From Lachnospiraceae bacterium UBA3692 (lineage in GTDB: Bacteria > Bacillota > Clostridia > Lachnospirales > Lachnospiraceae): a DNA stretch of 25,148 nt. Within the stretch, counting starts at the first letter, position 1, and each line of letters starts with the position of its first letter. The notes under the pieces are model-generated. The model searched no databases, was not told the origin of the DNA, and saw only the letters and a program-made list of their open reading frames with translations. This document shows positions 14,835 to 22,480 of this stretch, piece after piece. The stretch is taken from contig DFIR01000010.1 in assembly GCA_002372815.1 (NCBI GenBank), positions 1-25,148 on the forward strand, given 5' to 3'. Position numbers and translations under genes: made by a program.

Positions 14835-15953
14835 CTAAATGGTATAACGTTCGCCTTTCTCGATAACGATCCTTATACCATTTTCTCCTTTATAGCAGGA
14901 ATTTTCCTGAATGGTATCGCCGCTCTCTACGATGCAGTTTTCTATGATGGTATTGTCGCCGATGTAAACGTCATTCAGAATCAGGGAATTCCTGATCACA
15001 CAATTGTTCCCAACATACACCTGATGAAACAGAACAGAATTCTCGACCGTGCCGTTGACGATGCAGCCGCTGGAGAGCAGGCTGTTGCGAATGTTCACAT
15101 TCACGTTGTACTTGGCCGGCGGAAGATCTGCCACCTTTGAATGGACCTCGGGATACTGTTTAAAGAAATAATCCCTGATGCTCGGATCCAGGAAATCCAT
15201 ATTGGTTCTGTAATAGTCATCCACGGAGGCGATGTTGCTCCAGTAGGAAGCGAGTCTGTATCCGTAGATTCTCTTCAGGCCTCTGTATCTGATCAGCACA
15301 TCCTGGACGAAGTCATAGCGGTTCTCCTCCGCGCACTTCTCAAGAAGATCGATCAGCAGTCTCCTGCGGACCACGTAGATGCCGCAAGAGATAGTGTTTG
15401 AACTCGCGATGACCGGCTTCTCGACGAAGTCTCGGATCCGCCCATCCTCGTCCATCTGTACTGTGCCATACCTCTCGACATTGAATGTCTCCGGCATGTC
15501 CTTGACTACGACTGTTATGTCCGCCTGTTTCTGCACATGGTACTCGAGCACCTCGTTGTAGTCCAGCTTGTACACGCAGTCGCCGGAGGCGATGACCACA
15601 TAAGGTTCATGAGAATTCTTCAGAAAACTGATGTTCTGTGCGAGTGCGTCCGCCGTCCCTCTGTACCACTGACTGTGTGCATCTGCAAAAGAGGGAGTGA
15701 AAAGGAACAGGCCGCCCTGTTTGCGGCCGAAGTCCCACCACTTGGAGGATGCAAGATGTTCGTTGAGACTGCGGGAATTATACTGCATCAGCACTGCAAC
15801 CTTCTGGATCCGGGAGAATTCCATACTGCTGAGTGCAAAATCAATGCTTCTGTAACTGCCTGCCACAGGCATGGCGCATACTGCCCGCCTCTTCGACAGT
15901 TCCTTCATCCTCCTGCTGTTGCCGCCCGCCAAAACGATTCCTATCGCCCTCAC
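14835..15953 (-). CDS. glgD: Glucose-1-P adenylyltransferase subunit GlgD
   Basis: A 372-aa GlgC paralogue that acts as the partner or regulatory subunit of ADP-glucose pyrophosphorylase in Firmicutes glycogen synthesis. The nucleotidyltransferase fold is clear (VLAGGNSRRMKELSK at 7-21, ASGDCVYKLDY, EKP), followed by a left-handed beta-helix tail of hexapeptide repeats (GCIVNGTVENSVLFHQVYVG onward). The catalytic GGxGxRL loop of GlgC is altered to GGNSRRM, as expected for GlgD. The start is GTG, overlapping the glgC stop by 4 nt (GTGA), so the two chains should be made in coupled amounts. Confidence 0.96.
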   Translation of the reverse strand: MRAIGIVLAGGNSRRMKELSKRRAVCAMPVAGSYRSIDFALSSMEFSRIQKVAVLMQYNSRSLNEHLASSKWWDFGRKQGGLFLFTPSFADAHSQWYRGTADALAQNISFLKNSHEPYVVIASGDCVYKLDYNEVLEYHVQKQADITVVVKDMPETFNVERYGTVQMDEDGRIRDFVEKPVIASSNTISCGIYVVRRRLLIDLLEKCAEENRYDFVQDVLIRYRGLKRIYGYRLASYWSNIASVDDYYRTNMDFLDPSIRDYFFKQYPEVHSKVADLPPAKYNVNVNIRNSLLSSGCIVNGTVENSVLFHQVYVGNNCVIRNSLILNDVYIGDNTIIENCIVESGDTIQENSCYKGENGIRIVIEKGERYTI

Positions 15954-17227
15954 TGCGCATCACCTTCCTTCACCAGAGTCCGGCCGCTCTCCAGCCTGCC
16001 GTGGGGATAATCCGCCGCCTCGGTCTTCCCGGCGATCATAACGTTCCGGCCTATACTGACCCCGGGCGGCACGACCGTGCCCTCTCCCAGTGTCACCAGA
16101 CCATCCCGGTAGATATCCGGCCTTGTATCATTCGGAATATCCTCTCCCTGCCCGAGCACGGCACCGTCGCCTACGATGACGTCCTCTGCGGTGATGACCT
16201 TGTCCAGTCGGGCGCCGCGCCCGATCTTCGTCCCGTTCATGAGAATGGAACCGGAGACCACTGCGCCTTCGCCGATCTCAACATTGCACCCGATCACGGA
16301 GTTGTAGACCTTTCCGAGGACTTCCGTCCCCTCTCCGATGATCGACCGTTCCGCCTTGCTGTCCGGTCCGAAGAACTGCGGAACGTTGGAGGTGCTTCTG
16401 GTATAAATCTTCCAGAACTCCTCATACAGATTGAATTCCGGCACGATGTCGATCAGTTCCATGTTCGCTTCCCAGTAGGAAGTGAGGGTCCCGACGTCCT
16501 TCCAGTAGCCGTTGAATTCATATGCGTACAAAGGACTGCCGTTGTCACGGCAGTACGGAATGATGTGCTTGCCAAAGTCAAGGTTCGGCTGGTCGGCATT
16601 CTCGACCAGGGCTTTCTTCAGCGTCTCCCAGGAGAAAATATAGATCCCCATGGACGCCAGATTGCTCCTCGGATGCGCGGGCTTCTCCTCGAAATCCGTG
16701 ATCCTGTGCTCCTCGTCTGTGATCATGATGCCGAACCGGCCTGCCTCCTCCATCGGAACAGGCATGACGGCGATGGTCACATCCGCGCCGTTTTCCTTGT
16801 GAAAGTCGAGCATGGCCTCGTAATCCATCTTGTAGATGTGATCACCGGAGAGGATCAGGACATAGTCCGGATTGTAGCTCTCCATATAGGCCAGATTCTG
16901 ATAGATCGCATTCGCAGTCCCGGTGTACCACTCCGTGTTCTCGATCTTTTCATAAGGGGACAGGACCGAGACCCCGCCCACATTCTTGTCAAGATCCCAC
17001 GGGATGCCGATCCCGACATGGGCGTTGAGCCGCAGCGGCATATACTGCGTGAGCACACCCACCGTGTCTACGCCGGAATTAATGCAATTGCTCAGGGGGA
17101 AATCGATGATCCTGTACTTTCCTCCGAAAGACACTGCCGGCTTCGCCATATTCTCGGTGAGGATCCCCAGACGGGAACCCTGCCCGCCGGCGAGCAGCAT
17201 TGCGATCATTTCTTTCTTGACGATCAT
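15950..17227 (-). CDS. glgC: Glucose-1-phosphate adenylyltransferase
   Basis: Catalyses ATP + glucose-1-phosphate to ADP-glucose + PPi, the committed step of bacterial glycogen synthesis. The 425-aa product has the N-terminal catalytic domain with MIAMLLAGGQGSRLGILT (7-24; GGQGSRL at 14-20), KPAVSFGGKYRIIDFPLSNC, WYTGTANAIYQ and LSGDHIYKMDY, then a C-terminal beta-helix (IGCNVEIGEGAVVSGSI). An AGAGGTG site precedes the ATG. It is the first gene of glgC-glgD-spoVG. glgA and glgB are not in the window. Regulation may involve the leader hairpin at 17267-17296. Confidence 0.97.
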   Translation of the reverse strand: MIVKKEMIAMLLAGGQGSRLGILTENMAKPAVSFGGKYRIIDFPLSNCINSGVDTVGVLTQYMPLRLNAHVGIGIPWDLDKNVGGVSVLSPYEKIENTEWYTGTANAIYQNLAYMESYNPDYVLILSGDHIYKMDYEAMLDFHKENGADVTIAVMPVPMEEAGRFGIMITDEEHRITDFEEKPAHPRSNLASMGIYIFSWETLKKALVENADQPNLDFGKHIIPYCRDNGSPLYAYEFNGYWKDVGTLTSYWEANMELIDIVPEFNLYEEFWKIYTRSTSNVPQFFGPDSKAERSIIGEGTEVLGKVYNSVIGCNVEIGEGAVVSGSILMNGTKIGRGARLDKVITAEDVIVGDGAVLGQGEDIPNDTRPDIYRDGLVTLGEGTVVPPGVSIGRNVMIAGKTEAADYPHGRLESGRTLVKEGDAQ

Positions 17228-17266
17228 TTCCGCACCTCTGTAAGATTATGATTTCGGCAGAAAAAC

Positions 17267-17320
17267 GCGATATTGCCTTTATTGACGCAATACCGCAAAT
17301 ATCTGCGCAGTAAAATTATA
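17267..17320 (-). promoter_or_regulatory. glgC promoter -10 and leader hairpin
   Basis: On the minus strand, TATAAT (17315-17320) lies about 90 bp before glgC; no good -35 is visible at 17 bp. Just downstream is a hairpin with 10-base arms (17267-17276 with 17287-17296, 9 of 10 paired) and a 10-nt loop. The rest of the 17228-17551 gap is AT-rich and holds the murC promoter on the other strand. Confidence 0.4.
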
Positions 17321-17446
17321 ACACATGGCTTTGGTAAAGGAAACTGTCTCCCGGTATTTTATGGTGGAAGTACACAACTGGTTTTTTCTCATTTTGGCCA
17401 TTTTTGTGCAATCATTCTAGTCCTGCCGCAGGAGCAAAAATCAGTG

Positions 17447-17474
17447 TTGGTTTTTTATGATTTCCGACTATAAT
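17447..17474 (+). promoter_or_regulatory. murC promoter
   Basis: TATAAT at 17469-17474 with a weak TTGGTT at 17447-17452 (16-bp spacer). Transcription would begin near 17481, giving a leader of about 70 nt. Confidence 0.5.
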
Positions 17475-17526
17475 ATAAGTGCCTGTTTGACAAACACGTT
17501 CAAATGTGAAAGGAGATCCGGTCAGA

Positions 17527-17571
17527 ATGACCGGAATAATGAATATATTTTATGTATCAGATCGATCTTGA
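17527..17571 (+). CDS. Possible 14-aa upstream ORF overlapping murC start
   Basis: ATG at 17527 follows AAGGAG (17510-17515) at 11 nt and encodes MTGIMNIFYVSDRS, stopping at 17569-17571. It is in a different frame from murC and overlaps its first codons. The best ribosome site in the leader therefore serves this ORF, not murC. The ATG also lies in a perfect hairpin, TCCGGTCA-GAA-TGACCGGA (17517-17535). It may be a translational-coupling peptide or fortuitous; nothing shows that the peptide itself has a function. Confidence 0.4.
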   Translation: MTGIMNIFYVSDRS

Positions 17572-18949
17572 AAATCCTGTACACGTCCACTTTATCGGGA
17601 TCGGCGGCATCTCCATGAGCGGTCTCGCGCTCATCCTGAAGAGCCGCGGCTTCACGATCTCCGGCTCCGACCGTGAGCCTTCCGCGACCACCGCGGAGCT
17701 CGAGGCAGCCGGGATCCCGGTCTCATGTCCGCAGTCCGCTGACAACATCACGCCCGGCATCGATCTCGTCGTGTATACGGCCGCGATCCACCCGGACAAT
17801 CCGGAGTACGCGGCGGCTGTCAGCGCCGGTCTTCCCATGCTCAGCCGCGCCCAGCTGCTCGGCCAGATCATGCGCCTCTACGGCTGCGCCACCGCCATCA
17901 GCGGCACCCATGGCAAGACAACGACCACGTCCATGCTCTCGGAGATCCTGATGTACGCGGGCAAGGATCCGACCCTGACCGTGGGCGGCATGCTCCCCAG
18001 CATCGGAGGCAACGTGCGCGTGGGCGGCCCGGACTACTTCGTGGCGGAGGCCTGCGAGTACACGGACAGCTTCCTGGAGTTCTTTCCCGATATCGCCCTC
18101 ATCCTGAACGTGGAGGCCGACCATCTGGATTACTTCAAGGATCTGGATGCCATCCGGCACTCTTTCGCCCGCTTCGCGAAGCTCGTGCCCGCAGAGGGCG
18201 CCGTCGTGATCAGCTCCGACATCGACAGCTGGCAGGCGCTCACCGACGGTCTATCCTGCCGCGTCTACACCTTCGGCAGCAGCCCGGAGAGCGATTACAG
18301 CCCGGAGGAGATCTCTGTCGGCAGCAACGGGTTCCCTGCTTTTATTATAAGAAAGAAAGCGGATGGCAGCCGCCAGCCGGTCACCCTCTCCGTGCCCGGC
18401 ATGCACAATGTTTACAACGCCGTCGCGGCCTATGCCGCAGCGGACCTTCTCGGTGTGCCTTCCGACCAGGCTGCCACGGCCCTCAGGTCCTACCACGGTA
18501 CGGACCGCCGTTTCCAGATCATCGGCCAGTATCACGGGGCGACGGTCGTGGATGATTATGCGCATCACCCGACCGAGATCGAGGCGACGCTGCGCGCTGC
18601 CGCGGATTATCCGCACGAGCGCATCGTGTGTGCCTTCCAGTCCCACACCTACAGCCGCACCAAGGCCCTGCTCCCGCAGTTTGCCGACGCGCTGTGCCTT
18701 GCGGACGAAGTCCTCATCGCGCCGATCTACGCGGCGCGCGAGACGGATACCCTCGGCGTCTCCGGGGAGACCATCGCCGAGGAAGTGCGCATGCGCGGCC
18801 ACAGCTGCACCTCCTTCGAGAGCGTAGACGCGCTGGAGGAATTTCTCAGGAAAAATTGCCGAAAAGGTGACCTGTTGATAACTATGGGCGCCGGAAACCT
18901 CGATAAAATCGCCAAAAAACTGGTCTCTTCCGACATAACGGCCGTCTGA
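17552..18949 (+). CDS. murC: UDP-N-acetylmuramate--L-alanine ligase
   Basis: Cytoplasmic Mur ligase that adds the first amino acid, L-Ala, to UDP-MurNAc in peptidoglycan synthesis using ATP. The 465-aa product has the three Mur domains: an N-terminal Rossmann domain (HVHFIGIGGISMSGLA, 11-26), the central ATPase with P-loop GTHGKTTTT (118-126) and EACEYTDSFLEF, and a C-terminal domain with VVDDYAHHPTEIEATLRAA and FQSHTYSRT. MYQIDLENPVHVHF is a normal clostridial MurC start, so the ATG at 17552 is preferred, although no ribosome site lies within 15 nt of it. It appears monocistronic; the downstream gap holds DnaA boxes. Confidence 0.97.
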   Translation: MYQIDLENPVHVHFIGIGGISMSGLALILKSRGFTISGSDREPSATTAELEAAGIPVSCPQSADNITPGIDLVVYTAAIHPDNPEYAAAVSAGLPMLSRAQLLGQIMRLYGCATAISGTHGKTTTTSMLSEILMYAGKDPTLTVGGMLPSIGGNVRVGGPDYFVAEACEYTDSFLEFFPDIALILNVEADHLDYFKDLDAIRHSFARFAKLVPAEGAVVISSDIDSWQALTDGLSCRVYTFGSSPESDYSPEEISVGSNGFPAFIIRKKADGSRQPVTLSVPGMHNVYNAVAAYAAADLLGVPSDQAATALRSYHGTDRRFQIIGQYHGATVVDDYAHHPTEIEATLRAAADYPHERIVCAFQSHTYSRTKALLPQFADALCLADEVLIAPIYAARETDTLGVSGETIAEEVRMRGHSCTSFESVDALEEFLRKNCRKGDLLITMGAGNLDKIAKKLVSSDITAV

Positions 18950-18957
18950 TGCCCGTG

Positions 18958-19053
18958 TTATCCACATTATTCCGCTTCTGACCGCTGTTTTTCCATGTGG
19001 ATAACTTCTGCCATATTCTTCGATACTGGCAGTGCTTCTTCACATTATCCACA
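18958..19053. promoter_or_regulatory. Cluster of three perfect DnaA boxes
   Basis: TTATCCACA occurs exactly at 18958-18966 (+), 18996-19004 (minus orientation) and 19045-19053 (+). A near-match (TTATCAACA) is at 18873-18881 (minus), inside murC. The first two face each other as a 10-bp inverted pair. The cluster is between murC and the helicase-loader operon dnaD-dnaC, upstream of the dnaD promoter, so DnaA may control loader expression or be titrated here. No AT-rich unwinding region is obvious, and dnaA/dnaN are absent from the window. Confidence 0.8.
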
Positions 19054-19139
19054 TTTTCAACGTGGAAACCGGCTTCCGGGAGCGGCCTGCGGACGGCTTT
19101 TTTATCGGCGATTTGTCTATTTTCGCTCCATATGCGCTG

Positions 19140-19148
19140 TGTTATACT
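19140..19148 (+). promoter_or_regulatory. dnaD extended -10 promoter
   Basis: TGTTATACT, an extended -10 (TGn before TATACT), 60-70 bp upstream of the dnaD TTG start. The -35 is poor. It lies just downstream of the DnaA-box cluster. Confidence 0.45.
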
Positions 19149-19209
19149 CCGTTTGCAGCGTATAAAAATAGACTTGGCGCTTTGCGCGCACGTGATCAGG
19201 AGCACTGTC

Positions 19210-20049
19210 TTGTTTACGATCTACAATGATGCGGACACAGGTTCGACCCTTGTTTCGAATCTGTTTATCGACGAATATATGAAAAATGCCAACGATGCGC
19301 AGATCAAGGTATACCTCTACCTTCTGCGCATGATGAGCGCGCGCAGGACCACCAGCATCTCCGATATGGCCGACCAGTTCAACCATACGGAGAAGGAAGT
19401 CCTCCGTTCTCTCCGCTACTGGGAGAGACTGGGCCTTCTGAGTCTCGATGAGGACCACACCGGCAACATCATCGGGATCCGTATGCGCCAGCAGTCCGCG
19501 CTGGGCCAGCCCCTTCCGCGCGCGCAGCAGGAGCCTCCCGCACGGGAAGTCCCCGCGAAGAGCAGCCGGGTGATCCCGATGTCTGCCTCCCCCGCAGCCG
19601 CCCCTTCGGCCGATCCGGCCCCGGCAGCTCCGGAGAAGCAGGCGCCGTCCCCCGAACGGCTCCGCGACTTCTGTGCGGACGAGCACCGCTCCCAGCTCCT
19701 GTTCGTCATTGAACAGTATGTCGGCAAGCCGCTCGCACCGCGCGAGATCGAGACGGTCTACTATATCTCGGAAGTCCTGCACTTCTCGGATGACCTGATC
19801 GATTATCTTCTGCAGTACTGCGTGGACCGCGGCAAGAAAGACTTCCGCTACATCGAGCGGGTCGCCGTCAACTGGGCGGAGAACGGCATCACGACGCCCA
19901 GGCAGGCGGAACGCGCCTCCTCCGGAGGGATCCGGAAAGCGCGCACGGGACGCGCGGCAGACGTCCGCCCCGAGCGCAACCGTTTCAACCAGATCGAGCA
20001 GCACGAGTACGATTTCGACGAGCTCGAGCGCGACCTTCTGGGAAGCTGA
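19210..20049 (+). CDS. dnaD: DnaD-domain replication initiation protein
   Basis: A DnaD-like primosomal protein that helps load the replicative helicase. The 279-aa product has an N-terminal winged-helix domain (about 1-95; DAQIKVYLYLLRMM, ISDMADQFNHTEKEVLRSLRYWERLGLL), an Ala/Pro-rich linker (about 96-148), a DnaD/DnaB2 domain (about 160-228; FVIEQYVGKPLAPREIETVY, CVDRGKKDFRYIERVAVNWAENGI) and a charged C-terminus. The start was set at TTG 19210, with AGGAG 7 nt upstream; this gives the family N-terminus (FTIYNDADTGSTLVSNLFIDEYM), whereas the longer open frame reads through the DnaA boxes. It lies 31 nt before dnaC, as in other clostridia. Confidence 0.9.
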   Translation: MFTIYNDADTGSTLVSNLFIDEYMKNANDAQIKVYLYLLRMMSARRTTSISDMADQFNHTEKEVLRSLRYWERLGLLSLDEDHTGNIIGIRMRQQSALGQPLPRAQQEPPAREVPAKSSRVIPMSASPAAAPSADPAPAAPEKQAPSPERLRDFCADEHRSQLLFVIEQYVGKPLAPREIETVYYISEVLHFSDDLIDYLLQYCVDRGKKDFRYIERVAVNWAENGITTPRQAERASSGGIRKARTGRAADVRPERNRFNQIEQHEYDFDELERDLLGS

Positions 20050-20080
20050 CACCCGCGGCATACACAAGGAAACGATCGTT

Positions 20081-21088
20081 TTGGCACTGAGCAGGGAACA
20101 GTACGACAGCATTATGCGCGGATACGCACAGAGCAGGGACCGGAACCGGCGTCTTCGACAGGAGCGCCGGGATTCGGTGTATTTGCATGTCCCGGAGATC
20201 CGCCGCCTGGACGAACAGGTCCCTGAGACCGCCGCTTCCCGCCTGCGCATGCGCCTCAGCGGCAGCGGCGACGAGGCCTCACGGAAGGCCCAGGAGGCGG
20301 CCCAGCAGCAGCTTCTGGATCTGCAGTCCCGCAGAGCGGCCCTTCTGAAGGAGAACGGCTACAGCGAGGACTATCTGGATCTCACCTATGACTGTCCGAT
20401 CTGCAAGGACACAGGCTACGTGAACGGGGAGAAATGTATCTGCTTCCGGAGGAAGGAGATCGCTCTCCTCTACGACCAGTCCCATCTGCAGGTACAGCTG
20501 CCGGAGGCCGGCTTCGACAAACTTCTCGAGCGCTATTACCAGGGAGCGGATCTCGAGAATTTCCGCCGCTCCCGCGAGGCAGCTGTCAGCTTCATCAGAA
20601 CTTTCGACGATCCGCAGGAGCTTGGACTCCTCCTCTACGGAACCACCGGCGCGGGGAAGACATTTCTCTCCGTCTGCATCGCCGGGGAACTCCTCAAACG
20701 CGGCCGCAGCGTCCTGTACTTCAGTGCGGCAACTCTCTTCGACCGTCTCTCCGGTTACTCCTATGACGCGCGCGGTCGCGACGACTTCCGCGTCTTCACA
20801 GAAGATCTGTACTCCTGTGATCTTCTGATCATCGATGATCTGGGCACAGAGCTCACCAATCAGTTTGTCTCTTCCCAGCTGTTCGCATGCCTGAGTGAAC
20901 GCATCCTTCGGAAGAAGGGCACCGTGATCTCCACCAACCTGTCCCTGCAGGAATTTCAGAAACGTTACTCAGACCGCACCTTTTCCCGTGTCACATACCA
21001 TTACCGGCTTTGCAAGATGACCGGCAGCGACATACGCGTCCTGAAGCGCCGTGAGGCGCAGACTGCGCGCCGCGCCGCCGGAACTTGA
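20081..21088 (+). CDS. dnaC: DnaC/DnaI-family helicase loader ATPase
   Basis: AAA+ ATPase that delivers DnaB helicase to DNA. The 335-aa product has an N-terminal helical helicase-binding region, a four-cysteine zinc-like motif (CPICKDTGY...CIC; C105, C108, C119, C121), Walker A GTTGAGKT (187-194) and Walker B LLIIDDLG (248-255). The expected arginine-finger region (YSDRTFSRVTYHYRL) is near the C-terminus. The start is TTG at 20081 with an AAGGA site 10 nt upstream. It pairs with the preceding DnaD-like gene as a loading unit for the DnaB encoded at 6932-8299. Confidence 0.93.
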   Translation: MALSREQYDSIMRGYAQSRDRNRRLRQERRDSVYLHVPEIRRLDEQVPETAASRLRMRLSGSGDEASRKAQEAAQQQLLDLQSRRAALLKENGYSEDYLDLTYDCPICKDTGYVNGEKCICFRRKEIALLYDQSHLQVQLPEAGFDKLLERYYQGADLENFRRSREAAVSFIRTFDDPQELGLLLYGTTGAGKTFLSVCIAGELLKRGRSVLYFSAATLFDRLSGYSYDARGRDDFRVFTEDLYSCDLLIIDDLGTELTNQFVSSQLFACLSERILRKKGTVISTNLSLQEFQKRYSDRTFSRVTYHYRLCKMTGSDIRVLKRREAQTARRAAGT

Positions 21089-21146
21089 TAGAAGTTCCAC
21101 CCCCGCAGAATTCGTATTACGCACAACAGGAAAGAGAGGATTACGC

Positions 21147-22358
21147 ATGGAACCGATCCGTGTACATGAAAAGCGTCAGCTGGACGGCATTCCCGCAGGT
21201 TCACTGGGAATCATCCCCGTAACGGGCTGTGAGGAAATGGCCGCCTCCATCGATTACTATCTCACCAACTGGCGCGCCGAGAGGCAGAGCGAGCACAGCG
21301 GAAGTCTCGAATATCTCGGATACCAGCGCCCCTCCTACATCATAGACTGCGATCTGCCCCGCTTCGGCACCGGCGAAGGCAAGGGTGTCGTCAAGCAGTC
21401 CGTCCGCGGTATGGATATCTACCTGCTGGTCGACGTCGTCAACTTCAGCAAGACCTACCGGCTCTGCGGGGTACAGAACCACATGTCCCCCGACGATCAC
21501 TACCAGAACCTGAAGCGTGTGATCGCCGCGATCGGCGGCAAGGCCCGCCGCATCACCGTGATCATGCCCTACCTCTACGAGGGCCGCATGAACGCCCGCG
21601 CCGGCCGCGAATCCCTCGACTGCGCCATCGCCCTGCAGGAGCTGGTCCGCATGGGCGTGGACAACATCGTCTCCTTCGACGCACACGATCCCCGCGTCAT
21701 GAACGCGATCCCGCTGAGCGGCTTCGACAACGTGCAGCCGGTGTACCAGTTCGTGAAGGGCCTGCTCCGCACCGTCCCGGATCTGCAGTTCGACAGCGAC
21801 CACATGCTGGTCATCAGCCCCGATGAGGCGGGGATGAAGCGCGCCGTCTATTTTGCCGGCCTGCTCGGACTCGACATCGGCATGTTCTACCGGCGCAAGG
21901 ACTACACCCGCCTGGAGAACGGCATGTACCCGGTCGTCGCCCACGAATTCCTCGGCTCCGATGTCCGCGGCAAGGACATGCTCATCATCGATGACATGCT
22001 CTCCTCCGGCCAGGGCGTCACGGAAGTGGCCAGAGGGCTCAAGGAGCGCGGCGCGAAGCGCGTCTTCGTCTGCGCGACCTTCGGTCTCTTCACGGGCGGC
22101 CTCGACATCTTCGACAAGGCCTACCAGGACCGCATCATCGACAAGGTCCTCACCACCAACCTGATCTACCAGCGCCCCGACCTCCTCGAGCGCCCCTGGT
22201 ACCACAGCTGCGATATGAGCAAGTATCTCGCCTTCCTGATCGACACCCTCAACCACGATCAGTCCATCAGCGACCTGCTCAACCCCGCCGGCAAGATCCA
22301 GAAGATCCTCGAGCGCTACCGCGCCGCCCAGGATCAGGGAGAAGCCTTCAAGATCTGA
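21147..22358 (+). CDS. prs: Ribose-phosphate pyrophosphokinase
   Basis: Makes PRPP from ribose-5-phosphate and ATP, the precursor for purines, pyrimidines, His, Trp and NAD. At 403 aa it is longer than the usual ~315-aa enzyme and resembles the long clostridial form, with an extended N-terminus (about 1-90). The PRPP-binding loop IIDDMLSSGQGVTE (280-293) is conserved, as are VIMPYLYEGRMNARAGRES and FDAHDPRVMNAIP, corresponding to the catalytic and Mg-binding regions. The start at 21147 follows AGAGAGGA. It is 58 nt after dnaC, possibly co-transcribed, and ends at a strong bidirectional terminator. Confidence 0.93.
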   Translation: MEPIRVHEKRQLDGIPAGSLGIIPVTGCEEMAASIDYYLTNWRAERQSEHSGSLEYLGYQRPSYIIDCDLPRFGTGEGKGVVKQSVRGMDIYLLVDVVNFSKTYRLCGVQNHMSPDDHYQNLKRVIAAIGGKARRITVIMPYLYEGRMNARAGRESLDCAIALQELVRMGVDNIVSFDAHDPRVMNAIPLSGFDNVQPVYQFVKGLLRTVPDLQFDSDHMLVISPDEAGMKRAVYFAGLLGLDIGMFYRRKDYTRLENGMYPVVAHEFLGSDVRGKDMLIIDDMLSSGQGVTEVARGLKERGAKRVFVCATFGLFTGGLDIFDKAYQDRIIDKVLTTNLIYQRPDLLERPWYHSCDMSKYLAFLIDTLNHDQSISDLLNPAGKIQKILERYRAAQDQGEAFKI

Positions 22359-22374
22359 TCTTCACACAGCATAA

Positions 22375-22426
22375 AAGCGCCTCCGCGCCACGGATCCGAT
22401 CCGCAGCGCGAAGGCGCTTCTTCTGT
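22375..22426. terminator. Bidirectional terminator, prs / hydrolase
   Basis: Arms 22375-22388 and 22406-22419 pair over 14 positions with one mismatch. TTCTTCTGTT follows on plus and TTTTATG on minus. It can end both prs and the convergent hydrolase gene. Confidence 0.85.
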
Positions 22427-22480
22427 TGATTCTGCTCTCAAGACCTCTGCTGACAGTTTCTGCTGACGGCAGGCGGGTGA

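Noticed and set aside
18950..19209. Chromosomal origin oriC
   Set aside because: DnaA boxes are present but there is no dnaA or dnaN nearby and no clear AT-rich unwinding element, so regulation or titration is more likely.
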